NCBI RefSeq assembly: GCF_020360975.1
Contig: NW_025408675.1
Span: 930,001 to 994,000, forward strand
DNA: 64,000 bases
Reading direction: 5' to 3'
Source of the DNA: Hirsutella rhossiliensis
Taxonomy: Eukaryota; Ascomycota; Sordariomycetes; Hypocreales; Ophiocordycipitaceae
Shown here: positions 25,101 to 35,898 of the stretch, one piece after another
Numbering within the stretch: position 1 is the first letter of the stretch
How the letters are laid out: each line of letters starts with the position of its first letter
The notes under the pieces: model-generated
What the model was told of the DNA's origin: nothing
Seen by the model: the letters and a program-made list of their open reading frames with translations, nothing else
Databases searched by the model: none
Program-made: the position numbers and the translations under genes

Positions 25101-28100
25101 CGCTTCGACATTCCAATCTCTTCCCCCAAGCTCCACTCTTAGCAGGCCGCCGCCGACCTCGTCCGCGCTGCCGCGCAGCACTTCCCTGACGACATTGGGG
25201 GCGGATATGCCACCACCTTCTGACAGACTCAAGGGTCTCATTCTGGATTCCCTGCCGGCCCATGTCTTTGTGTCTCTGCCCCAGACCGGTGAGACTGTAT
25301 GGGTCAACAGCCGGTTCCTGTCTTATCGCGGGCAGACTGTCGCAGACCTCGCCGCAGACCCCTGGGGAAGCATCCACTCAGACGACCGTGACGGCTATCT
25401 CAAGGCCTGGGGGCACTCGCTACGAACCGGCGAGCAGTTTTCCAGAACCGTGCGCATCAAGCGCTTCGACGGTGCATACCGCTGGTTCTACGCCAGAGCC
25501 GTGGCGTCAAAGGACAAGAGAGGCGTCATCATGCAGTTTCTGGGCTCGTACATGGACATTCACGATCAACACATTGCCGAGCTCCGGGCAGCCAGGCAGG
25601 AGGAGGTCGAGGCATCGGAGGCCAAGCACCGACTACTGGCAAACTTGATTCCACAGATCATCTTCACCGCCACCGAGGACGAGGGCATAACTTTTGCCAA
25701 TGAGCAGTGGCTGTCGTACACGGGCCAAAGCTTCGAAGACTCGTTGAACCTGGGCTTCATGGACCACGTACACCCGGACGACTTGGCAAGATGCCGCATC
25801 CCCATCGACCATCGCAGGACGTCGAAGCAGAAAAGCGAGTCGGGATCGAACAAGGTCGAGGGATCGGACTCTTCCGAAGCAACGTCGACGTCCGGCACCG
25901 TGCAGGGACAAAAGTCGCCGATGACACATGAATCCAAATCGCAGAGCGATCGCTTGCAGCTGTCTAGGAGCAGCAGCTCGGGGACCGAGTCGACCCGTGA
26001 CCTACCGTGTGCGGACTTGACAGAGCTAGCAAGGAAAGGCATCTTCAAAGTGACCACGGACACCAGCGGCAGACTCTCCTACACGACCGAAGTCCGGCTG
26101 CGCTCCAAGACGGGAGAGTACCGTTGGCACCTCATTCGCTGCGTGGAGATCGATACCATCGACTTCGGCCGAGGCGCCAGTTCATACTTTGGCTCGGCCA
26201 CGGATATCAACGACCACAAGATTCTGGAGACGAAGCTCAAGGAAGCAATGGAGTCGAAGAGCCGATTCCTGAGCAATATGTCCCATGAAATCAGAACGCC
26301 TCTCATCGGCATCTCGGGCATGGTCAGTTTCCTCCAGGATACGACGCTGGACGAAGAGCAACGCGATTACACGAACACGATCCAGACGAGCGCGAACAGC
26401 CTCATCATGATCATCAACGACATTCTGGACCTGTCCAAGGTTGATGCGGGGATGATGAAGCTCAAGTACGAATGGTTCCACACCCGGTCCTTGATCGAGG
26501 ACGTCAATGAGCTCGTCTCGACCATGGCTATCGCGAAACGGCTCGAGCTCAATTATCTCGTCGACGCCGATGTGCCCGCCTGGGTCAAAGGCGACAAGGT
26601 CCGCATCCGACAAGTGCTGCTCAACGTCATTGGCAACGCCATCAAATTCACCACAGAGGGAGAAGTGTTTAGCCGATGCCGAGTCTACGCCGACTCTGAC
26701 TCGAAGCGGGACGAGACGGAAATTCGACTTCAATTCGCCATCACCGACACCGGGCGGGGGTTCTCTAAGGAGGAGGCCGACTTGATATTCAAACCCTTTA
26801 GCCAAATCGACGGCAGCAGCACTCGGCAGCACGGGGGCAGCGGATTGGGTCTCGTGATTTCAAGGCAGCTCGTCGAATTACATGGCGGCAAGATGGAGGG
26901 TACGGCGGAACTCGGAAAGGGGTCCACATTCACCTTTACAGCCTGTTTCGGCCTCCCAACGCCCGAGGACCATCCAACGCTCGTCGTCAGTCCCGCGTCG
27001 ACAATCTCTGCTGGATCCCGCCGCGACTCCGCCGACTGCGTCCCCCGGACCGGGAAACCGTTGCCAGCGCCATTGAGCCACACCCGCCACGTCAATGGCG
27101 TCAAGCATCCGGACAGCGTCCACACCTCGCCCAGCGTGGCTTCCGCCGGCAGCTCGATCCCATCCATGCACTCAGGCAGATCCCACAACACGGACAGGTC
27201 GTCTGCCACGTCTGTGAATGCGGGACTGGCCCGCTTCAGCGAGGCTGCCAAGGCCAGCGGGCAGGACCTTTCCCAAATGAAGCTGGAAATGCCCGCCGAG
27301 AGAGGCTCTCCACGGAGAACAGCGGTGTCGGACAACGAGGGCCGGCTAAATCCTGACTTCCGCCCCCCCATGTATTCGATCCTCATAATATGCCCACAGT
27401 ACCACAGCCGTGAGGCGACGACACAGCACATCGAGATGACGCTGCCCAAGGACGTTCCACATCAGATCACGGCCCTCGCCGCGGTCGAGGAGGCTCAGCA
27501 GTATATTGGAGGCGAGGACCCGATCAAGTTTACGCACATTGTCCTCAATCTGGCCTCGGCCGAAGCCATCATCCATGTCATGGACCAAATCACAAAGTCT
27601 CAGAAGATGGATAGGACCACGATTGTCATTCTCTCCGACTCGGTGCAGCGCCAGGTCGTCATGAAGCAGGCAACGGACACCAAGTATGAGCGCCTACTCA
27701 CAGACAACCTGGTGACGTTCATCTACAAACCTGTCAAGCCATCACGCTTTGCGGTTATTTTCGACCCGGAGAAAGTACGGGACCTGAGCACGGATCGGAA
27801 CCGGTCCACGGCGCAGCAGATGGTCGAGAATCAGAAGGCGAGCTACCAGGAGATTGAGCGGCGCATGGGGAACAAGGGATACAAAGTGCTCCTGGTGGAA
27901 GACAACCCGGTCAATCAAAAGGTGCTGGTCAAGTACCTGAAGAAGATTGGCGTCGACGTGGACATTGCGGTGGATGGCGTCGAGTGCATCGACCAGGTGC
28001 TCTCGAAGCCGCACAAGCACTACTCTCTCATCTTGGTGAGTCCACCGTCGGACCGCACACCACACTGACTGGGCTGTTTGCTGACCATGGCGCAGTGTGA

Positions 28101-28314
28101 CCTTCACATGCCGCGCAAGGACGGCTATCAAGCGTGCCGTGAGATACGGCAATGGGAAGCAGCCAGAAGCTTCCCCAAGATGCCCATCATCGCGCTGTCG
28201 GCCAACGTCATGTCGGATGTGCAGGACAAGTGCATCGACGCGGGGTTCAGCGACTATGTGACGAAACCGGTGGACTTTATAGACCTCAGCAGGGCCATGG
28301 CCAAGTTTTTCTGA
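22138..28314 (+). CDS. Hybrid sensor histidine kinase (GAF-like, two PAS, HisKA, HATPase, receiver)
   Basis: Two exons, 22138-28035 and 28096-28314, with a 60 nt intron (GTGAGT...GCGCAG) inside the receiver domain; 2038 residues. The first ~300 residues are disordered. A GAF-like region follows, in pieces split by low-complexity inserts ([20 protein letters not shown] near 304, then near 470-520 and 665-775). PAS 1 lies at ~1029-1145 and PAS 2 at ~1160-1365, the latter with a ~75-residue Ser-rich insertion. The H-box NMSHEIRTP places the phospho-histidine at H1383. The N-box (NVIGNAIKF, ~1497), G1 (DTGRGF, ~1537) and G2 (GGSGLGL, ~1567) complete the kinase. The receiver starts at ~1915, with phospho-acceptor D1968 in [10 protein letters not shown] and the invariant lysine in VTKPVDF. 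No membrane segment is seen, so it is probably cytosolic. Architecture resembles the fungal group that includes N. crassa DCC-1, but group assignment needs a tree. The ATG at 22387 (AGCATGG) has better context and may be the real start. Confidence 0.9.
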
Positions 28315-29319
28315 CGGGTGGCGATTTGCGCTCCAGCCTGGCACAGCCAGACGTTGATACCACGATTTGTTTTCTTGACGAACTGCATGATTCTAGAGCC
28401 TTGGTTGGCGTGGCGAGTGTGGAGGCCCTTTGCTGGAACGACTGGCCTTTTTCTTGTTACCCATTAGAGCCGAGGACAAAGGACTATGGAGGCGGGATGC
28501 ATAATGTCTGATCTATTCACCGACTCGCTCCCTTTCCTCGCCGTTTCCCCCGATGCAGGATGCGCAGCTGCCGTCCACGTCATGGCTCCCTGCGCGGTTT
28601 GTCTTTGCAGCCTCTGCGCTTGGGTGGTTGTCTGGAAGCTACTCCACCACCTCCTCGCGGGAATCGTCACGGAGGCGGTTTTTTATTGTCTGTTGTTTGG
28701 CCTTGGGCTGCTGATACAGCCGGCCTCGGCCACGAAGGAGGCCGGGTCTGTAGTTGCGTGCATGCATTGCGCGGGATGGATTCCCCCCCCCCCCCCCCTG
28801 CACCACGAAGCATATCTTTGCTATTCCGGTGTTTGTTTTAGGCTCGTTGCTTTCGTCTTGGTCGTCCTGGGTGGCTTCGAGCTCGTTGCTCTTGCGTCTT
28901 TTTGCTTGGTGCGTTTGCATGGCCTGTTTACGGGTGGGCTTGGGGAGGACGACGGGGCTGCTGGAGCGCACAGTCGCCGTTGTGGGGGAGTCGTGATGGA
29001 GAGAGAGTGGGGTCGAGGGGACGGAAACTGTGATTTTCATTCTACGCTGCGCGCGTCAGGTGCTCTGACGCCGAAAGGTATATATATTTCTCCCTAGACC
29101 AAGACGTGATGTGATGCAGGACTGTCGATGGACAATCCCGATGAGTCCTGGCAAGAAGGCCCCCGACCCAAGTACAAACAAACCCCGAGTCCCCGTGACA
29201 CCGGAAAAAAAAACCCGCTCATGATGCACGACAAGAGAATGGAAAGGAAGGCCCGTGGGGGATGGAAAGACAACAGAAGGCAAGAACGGAAGAAGAAGAG
29301 GACGAGGAGGGCGCCGTTG
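28315..29319. other. Convergent intergenic region
   Basis: The space between the 3' ends of the histidine kinase and the DET1-like gene contains a run of 13-14 C (about 28787-28800). A plus-strand frame of 203 codons here (28486-29097) is cysteine/leucine-rich by composition only, crosses the C run and is not credible as a gene. Confidence 0.5.
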
Positions 29320-30963
29320 TCAGTAGAGGCTCCCCTGGACGCTGCGGTCCTCGCGCTCGGCCTTGTCCAAGTCGTCGAGGGCGGCGGAGCGCGGGTCGTC
29401 GCCTAGGCGGTTGGCCAGGGCGCAGCTGCCGTCGGCGCATTCTCCATTCTCGTCGTCGTCGTCGTCGACGTCGCCGCCGCCGCCGCCGTCGGTGTCGGCA
29501 TCCGCGTCGTGGCCGTCGGTGCAGGGGCCGTTGTGGCAGGCGGGCGGGCGGCGCGAGGGCGCGTCATTGGCGTCGTCGACAGACGAAGGGTCCGAGTCGC
29601 TGCCGGCCATGGAATTGTGGCCCGAGTAGGAGCCACCAAAGTCGCGGCCGACGTGCAGGTGGTGGTGGGCGTGCGGCTTGAAGCCGCGGAGGCGGTGCGA
29701 GGCGGTGATGAAGGAGGGCGTGCCGTCGGGGGAGGACAGGACGTCCTCGAGGGTGCGGGTGCGGGCGCGGGGGGCCGGCGCGGGATTTGGGACCGCGTGA
29801 TCGTCGTCGTCGCCGCCGCCGCCGCCGTCGCCGTTGTCGACGGTGGCGGTAGCGGTTGTGGTAGCGGCTGCTGCACCTGGGTCGTCGGCGTCGGCGTCTT
29901 GGGGGCGGTTAGCGCGGTGGTGGTGATGGCGCTGCCTGCGACTGGCAATGGTCATGGCGGCGCCGGAGCCGTTGGTGGGCTTTCCGCTGCGCTCAATGTC
30001 CCGCTGGCGCAGGGCGTCGAGATCGTGGCGCTTGTTGAAGTGGTTGGTGTGGTTGCAGCCGTTGGGACAACCGCCCCAGCGGCGGTTGACGACGACGGTG
30101 CGGGGGCTCGCGTTGTCGTCCTTGCCGTTGACGACAGCGCGCTCGCGGCGCAGCTCGGACCAGGTGCGCAGCTTGTTCTCGAGGAGATACTTGCCGCCGT
30201 CGGGCTGCTTGCGCATGGTGAGGAACTCGCAGTGGTCGATGTTGCGGAGGTCCTCGAAGTACTCGACGGTGAAGTGATACCACTTCATGAGGAAGACGCG
30301 CGACATGAGGCCGTGGGTGACTGTTTGAAAAGACGACATGGATCAGCAGCAAGCTCGGCGAACAAGCAGGGGGGGAGAGGGCAAGTACCCAAGACGCAGA
30401 CGCTGGGGAAGTCGTCGTCGCCAAACTGGCGCCACAGGCTCTCGTTGAAGCCGCTGATGCGGTCGTAGGCGTCGGCGGCGCTCTCGCCGTTTGGGATGCG
30501 GTAGAAGAAGTGGCCGTAGTCGGCCCGCTCCTGCCACATGCGCTCCATCTCGACGCTGCAGGGCTGAAAGTTGCCAAAGTCCTGCTCGCGCAGACGCGGC
30601 TCCTCGTAGACCTTGATGGCGGGGCGGCGAAAGGGCGAGGGCTCGGGGTCGTCCGAGGTGAGGGTGGCGAGGATGCCCTCTGTGGTCTCGCGGGTGCGGC
30701 GGTAGGGCGAGGTGAAAAATTGGAGGGAGTCGTCGGGGCGGAGGAGGGCGCGCAGGCGGCGGCCGGCGTCGTTTGCCTGGGCCCAGCCCTCGGGAGTGAG
30801 GCGGACGCGGTGGTCGGGGATGGTCTGGTGGATGTCGCGGTTCTCTGGAGGGAGGGAGGGCTTGCATCAGCCACGGAAACGGCTTACTCGGCGGGGGGGG
30901 GGACTCACTGTTGCCCTCCGACTGGGCATGGCGAATGACGATGATGAGGCGTGGCCTGGCCAT
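29320..30963 (-). CDS. Histidine phosphatase superfamily protein, DET1-like
   Basis: Three exons, 30963-30909, 30844-30389 and 30320-29320, separated by introns of 64 and 68 nt with standard borders; 503 residues. The N-terminal RHAQSEGN gives the phospho-accepting histidine H12. The second catalytic histidine is H173 in VTHGLM, and ENRDIHQTIPDHRV-like and LTPEGWAQAND stretches match the branched phosphoglycerate-mutase fold. The closest known relative by pattern is yeast Det1, an acid phosphatase implicated in intracellular sterol transport; that role is transferred, not shown. The family catalytic core ends near residue 290. The rest is a filamentous-fungus-type tail with GGCPNGCNHTNH, then His-rich, Gly/Asp-rich low complexity (GGGGGDVDDDDDE) before the stop. 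The family normally has RHG; here it is RHA, which leaves the histidine intact. Confidence 0.87.
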
Positions 30964-32209
30964 GGCTGAGTGGCTGGCTGGCTGGCGATGCACAGAGGGT
31001 GCTGTGGTGGCGTCGGCAGCAAAGCCTGTGGGATGCAACGGGCGAGGTTCCGGTGCGTTGCTTCTGCAGGGACACCGAGAACGAGGCAGCCTGGAGGCAG
31101 AGAGACGTGGACCAAAGGGAGAGGTGGAAAGTGACGGATATCGAGGACGAGGGTATCAAGAGAAGAGAAATGAGACGGAGAAATGGAAAAAGAAGGAACG
31201 AAATAGGCGGACAAGAAAACCGTATCTATTCCCTCTGATTAGACCGTCTGCCAACATCAAACCATGAATGCAGAGAAAGAGAGAGAGAGAATGAGCGAGG
31301 AGGAGAATCAACGAGGTTGTCCCCAAGCGCTGGTGCGTCATGCGGAGGCAAAAAGGGCACAGCGGGGCCCCCAAGAGGCTACAGTGGGTGTGCAGCAGCT
31401 TTACCTTCCTGGCTAGCAGGTCGAAGCAAGGTGTTTCGCAACTCAGGTACCGATGCCGCGACAGATACATGAGTCGCCAACTGGGGACCCTGCACACATC
31501 AGGTACTTGCAGGACAAGGAGGACCTCCGCTGTTCTGCATAGGCGCCTGTCGCTGGCGCCTGTCTCTGCCGTGGTTGCAGCCACGAAGCCAACAAGGGGG
31601 CAACATGCGACTCTGGTTGCTCGCTTTACCGCCGTCAGACCCATGACATGCAGAGCCTGGACATACTAGTGCTGTCTGTCGCACGGAAATATCGCCGAAA
31701 TTAGAGTTGAGCGTTCTAGATTGGCTTTTGACTTTTCCTCTTGTTTTGTTTCTGAAACCACCCTGAAAAGACGAAACGCGGTCCTTGATGTCGTGCTCTA
31801 CACACGCTAATCTTTGATTACCTCATGTACTTCCTACTAAGAATAGGCCGGGCTGGTGATGATCTTAAGAAGTGAACGAGTCCGGTATAAGCCAATACCC
31901 TTGTCCTCAGCCTCGCCCCGCCCCGCCTCGCTCCGCCTACGCCACACCCACCCAGCCCCAGCGTCACAAGGCCAATGCCGACGAGGAAAAACCGTAGCCT
32001 CGTGCCAACGTCACGCCAAATATCCACCATCGCCACCACCAATCATCCACTTCACCGACGACGACAACCACCCATCGACACCCGTCCCCGTGCAGCAACG
32101 CACTCTTCCTACCAAAAATCCAAACACCATCCCACCATCCCACCCTCCCCCAGCCCATCAGCCCCACCTACCAAGAGCACTCGACAAGAGGCAAAAAAAA
32201 AACACAAAA
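30964..32209. promoter_or_regulatory. Divergent promoter region (DET1-like / PRKRIP1-like)
   Basis: The 1.2 kb between two divergent starts holds the leaders of both genes. An AG-rich run lies at about 31270-31290, and an A-rich leader (AAAAAAAAACACAAAAATG) immediately precedes the PRKRIP1-like start. No other gene is supported. Confidence 0.5.
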
Positions 32210-32824
32210 ATGTCCGGCGAAGGCCCCGATTCCATCCCCACCTCCGCCGACCCTCGCTCCCATCGTCCCACAAAGAAGCGCGCTCTTTCCCCCGCCTCGG
32301 CCCAGGCCGCCTCCGTCGACGCCCTCTTCGCCAAGCCCGACCGCGAGATCCGCCTGCCCCCCTCAGCCTCGTCCGACCTCGCCCGCCCCCGCCGCCCTGG
32401 CCCCCCCGAGATCATCACAAACGTCCAGGGCTCCAGCGCCGGCGCCGGCTCCGGCGAGTTCCATGTCTACAAGGCCTCGCGCCGCCGCGAGTACGAGCGC
32501 CTGCGCGACATGGACGCCGACCTGCGTCGCCAGAAGCATCGGGAGCAGTTCGACTCGGAAAGGACCCAGAGGGAGCGCAGGGATGAGGAGAAGACGCGCA
32601 AGAATAGGGAGAAGAGGGAAAGGATCAAAGCCAGAAAGGCAAAGGCCAAGACCGACCCGGTCCCGAACCATCCTGCCACTCCGGCTCCGGCCGCATCCAC
32701 CGAGGCTGCCACCGCCGAGAAGCCACGGGCCCAAGTCATCACCCGAGACGACGCAGACAACGACGACCAGCCATCCACTCCTGCGGCCCAGGCCCCCGGT
32801 CTTGTCATACACGACGATGACTGA
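32210..32824 (+). CDS. PRKRIP1 / DUF1168 family nuclear protein
   Basis: A single exon of 204 residues. The start at 32210 (CAAAAATGTCC) has a typical fungal A-rich context and leaves out a low-complexity upstream extension. The central VQGSSAGAGSGEFHVYKASR motif, followed by REYERL and a highly basic/acidic coiled coil (about 95-145, rich in KREQFDSERTQRERRDEEK-type heptads), is diagnostic of the DUF1168 family. Its animal member PRKRIP1 binds the double-stranded-RNA kinase PKR and is also found in late spliceosomes, where its long helix bridges components. The spliceosomal role is the likelier one in a fungus, which lacks PKR. The tail (about 150-204) is Ala/Pro- and Asp-rich and probably disordered. 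The gene converges on the CCT gamma gene. Confidence 0.88.
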   Translation: MSGEGPDSIPTSADPRSHRPTKKRALSPASAQAASVDALFAKPDREIRLPPSASSDLARPRRPGPPEIITNVQGSSAGAGSGEFHVYKASRRREYERLRDMDADLRRQKHREQFDSERTQRERRDEEKTRKNREKRERIKARKAKAKTDPVPNHPATPAPAASTEAATAEKPRAQVITRDDADNDDQPSTPAAQAPGLVIHDDD

Positions 32825-33228
32825 TCTTCCCAGCGCGCCCTCGGCGGCAACAAGCTCTCAGATCGGACCGCCAGGCTGTTGAGCAACACGCACGGCGTCG
32901 CATTTGTATTCACAACGATACCCCAAATCAATCACATTTTTTCTTCTCCTCCTTAATATTCCTGTCAGCACCGCGAGCCAGACCCCGCGCTCAACGGGCT
33001 GTCTTTTGCCTTCTCACTGGCCCTCGACCTCGTCTATTTTCGCCATCTCCTCGCCGTCTACGTCTTGCCTGCTCGTCGTAGTACAGGGGGTATGACCAGA
33101 GTAATCAAATGGCATCTTCCACCATGACATCCTCCCCAAAACTTGCTCTGTCGTACCGTGTGCCCAACCCAACCAAAGTGTAAAATCAGAGAGAAGAAAG
33201 GGAAGGGAAGAGACAGCCCCAACTCCCC
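32825..33228. other. Short convergent intergenic region (two 3' ends)
   Basis: About 400 nt between the stops of the PRKRIP1-like and CCT gamma genes. It presumably carries the two 3' UTRs; a T-rich tract with TTAATATT at about 32935-32965 could serve 3'-end formation. Nothing else is seen. Confidence 0.5.
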
Positions 33229-35201
33229 TCAGTCATCACCGCCGCCCAGGCCGGCCCCTCCGGCTTGTTGCGCCTTCTTGGCGCTGCAGATATCATCTAC
33301 CCGTAGCAACAAGCACGCCGCCTACCATGACATTCATGTCAGTTTCGTCTCGCAAAGGATAAAAGGAAGGAAACAGGGTCTCACCTCGACGGCAGTCTTG
33401 ATGCTCTGCAGCTTAATGGCCTCGGGCTCCCACACTCCGTACTCCTTCATATCTACAATGGCGCCCGTGTCGCCGTTGACGCCCCATGTGCTCTTGCCCT
33501 CGGCCTGCTTGGCCCGGAGCTCCGTCAGCACGCGCACCGGGCTCTTGCCGGCGTTTTGCACCAACGTCCTCGGAATCACCTCCATGGCGTCGGCCACGGC
33601 CTTGTACGGCCACTGTTGCACGCCCTCGATGCTCTTGGCCAGCTGCCCTAGCCGCACCGACACAGCCATCTCGGTGGCGCCGCCGCCTGGGGAAAGGCGG
33701 GGGTGGAACATAACGTTGCGCGCCACGCCCATGGCGTCCTGCAGATTCCGCTCAATCTCGTTGAGCACGTCCTTGGATGGGCCGCGGAGGAGCACCGTGC
33801 AGGCCTTGGGGTCCTCGCACTTGGTGAGGAAGGTGAAGTACTCGTCGCCAATCTTCTCAATCTCAAACAGGCCGCACCGGGTGCCAACGTCCGAGTCCAG
33901 GAGGTCCTCGACCCGGTTGACAATGGTGGCGCCCGTGGCACGCGCTATCCTGTTGTTGTCCGTCTTGCGCACCCGGCGCAGGGCTGTGACGTTGTTCTTG
34001 ACCAAGAAGTGCTGGGCGAGATCTGCAGGCGCTAGGTTAGCCAAGGAGAAAACGGGCCTGGGCCATGCGCGCGCTCCCGCACTTACCAGACACTCCCTTC
34101 TCCGTGATGACGAGATCGGGCTTGACGGCTAGGATGGCCTCGCACATGAGCTTGACCTGCTCCTCCTCAATCTGAAGGATGCGATTCCAGTCCTCCTCCT
34201 TTGAGATTTCAATGTTGGTCTGCGACTCGCCCTTTTTGTACTCGAGGGGGCAGTCGAGCAGGACGATGCGGGGGTTCTCGATGCGGCGGCGCATCTTGGG
34301 ATGAGTAATGTCCTTGTTGAGCATGAGGCCGTCGAGGACCTTGCTGTCCTCGATCTCGCCGCCGGGCACCTTTTCGACTCGGGCGTAGCGCTTGATGTCG
34401 ACCTCGGTCTTGCCGTTGCCCGCCTCCCAGGTGACGGTGCGGACCGCCTTGAGGGCCAGGTCGCACATCTGATCCATCCAGCGCGAGACAAACTTGGTGC
34501 CGATGGCCGAGGAGATGAGCTGATGCATGGCCTTGTCGTCGTCGACGTCGATGGGGAGCGAGACCTCGTCGATGATGTGGAGGGCGTCCTGGAGGGCGCG
34601 CTTGAAGGCGGAGATGATGACGACGGGGTGGATGTTGCGTTCGAGCTGGGGCAGCGCCTGGGCCAGGATTTCGCCGGCTGAGAGGTCAGGGGTCAGAAAG
34701 AACGGATTGACACGACCTTGGAAGCTCACCAAGTATGATGACTGTTGTGGTGCCGTCGCCGACCTCCTCGTCTTGGGTCCGGCTGAGCTCAATCATGCTC
34801 TTGGCGGCGGGGTGCGACACCTCGATCTCGCGCAGAATGGCGTGGCCGTCGTTTGTGAGGACGATGCCGCCCATGGGATCAAGAAGCATCTTGAGCATTG
34901 CCTTGGGGCCGAGGCATGATCGAATGATGTCGGCGACGCTAGGGGGCAGCTCGAGTCAGCGGATTGGCAGAGGCGGAAGCGGGCAGGGCGACGGAAACCA
35001 ACGTCTTGGCAGCTGCAATGTTGGACAATTGGGCTTTCCTCCCAGTCTGTCGCTCACCGCTCTGGGTGTCTGTCGGGGGCTAGTCAGCTAGGGAGCTCTC
35101 CGGTTCGCGGTTCACGGTTCGCGGTACGCGAGGCTCGTGACACTCGAGGCGGCAGTGAGTAGGGAGAGGAACTCACTCATCACCAGCACCGGGGCCTGCA
35201 T
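33229..35201 (-). CDS. CCT3: CCT gamma subunit of the cytosolic chaperonin TRiC
   Basis: Six exons: 35201-35177, 35069-35003, 34938-34730, 34677-34087, 34022-33385 and 33321-33229. Introns are 107, 64, 52, 64 and 63 nt; one donor is GTTGGT, the others are standard. The product is 540 residues, the expected length. It is one of the eight subunits of the ATP-driven TRiC/CCT ring that folds actin, tubulin and WD40 proteins. Visible landmarks are the first-exon peptide MQAPVLVM, the nucleotide-binding stretches [14 protein letters not shown] and [10 protein letters not shown], the catalytic GDGTTT loop, the apical-domain segment [25 protein letters not shown] and the closing [15 protein letters not shown]. 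The very short first exon and six-exon structure are typical of this gene in filamentous fungi. Expression is probably constitutive. Confidence 0.97.
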
Positions 35202-35504
35202 GATGGGCAACGCTGGACACTGGCCGCGGGGAGGACTCGAGCACCGCGAACAGCAGCGAGAGGGGAGTCGGGCAGATGAAGAGAGCTAGTCGACGGAGGG
35301 GCGAAGCTGGTGGACGAAGAAAGGAGGAGGGAAGGGGTAGTAGGGAGGACTCTTTCTTTGGAGGGGCAGTCACTAATAAAGAGATGGCAGAAAAAAGTTG
35401 AGCAGCTCCCCTAGAACGGTTGCTGACGAGATCGCAGGGCCCGGTCTCCACTCCAGGGTAGGCGGGCCCTTGTGGAGGAACCTGCATAATGAAGGCTACG
35501 TACC

Positions 35505-35898
35505 TAAGTTATCGCCTTGACTATTATCAAGCGCACGGCTCTGGCTGACGAGCGCACCAAAAGTGGGGCGGTGTGGCGCACTTGTCTAAAAGGAAGGCGA
35601 CCTGCTATGCTAGGTGGCTTATACTATACTAGATACATAAAGTTCAAATTGCCTGGTTACCAATTGAGCTCCTTTAAGTCCGGCACGACAACATGCTCTA
35701 TGCCGGATTGACAACTATGCCTTAAGCGTCGCAGGCCGAAGCAGAGGGTATGTTACTATATTTTACTGGGAAGCGAGGGTTTACCCTCGCGAACGTGGTC
35801 CTTCTTCTGCAAGTACTTTCTATCTAGGTAATGGCGCTGGCCTTCCCCTTTTAGGCGAGTGCGCCACACCGTGCGCCTTGATAGTCAAGGCGTAAGTT
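35505..35898. mobile_element. Non-autonomous inverted-repeat (MITE-like) element with 6 bp flanking direct repeats
   Basis: The right terminus, 35847-35892, read on the minus strand begins CGCCTTGACTATCAAGGCGC and continues to CCTAAAAGG. The left terminus begins CGCCTTGACTATTATCAAGC at 35513 and, after a 32 nt insertion (about 35539-35570), continues GTGTGGCGCACTTGTCTAAA to 35593. About 46 bp are therefore shared as an imperfect terminal inverted repeat. The element (35511-35892, 382 bp) is bracketed by TAAGTT at 35505-35510 and 35893-35898, which looks like a target-site duplication. The interior has no coding capacity, and the superfamily is not recognisable from the ends. Within the left arm and interior, TGGCGCACTTGTCTAAAAGG and AGTTCAAATTGCC loosely resemble tRNA A and B boxes, perhaps by chance. 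Confidence 0.72.
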
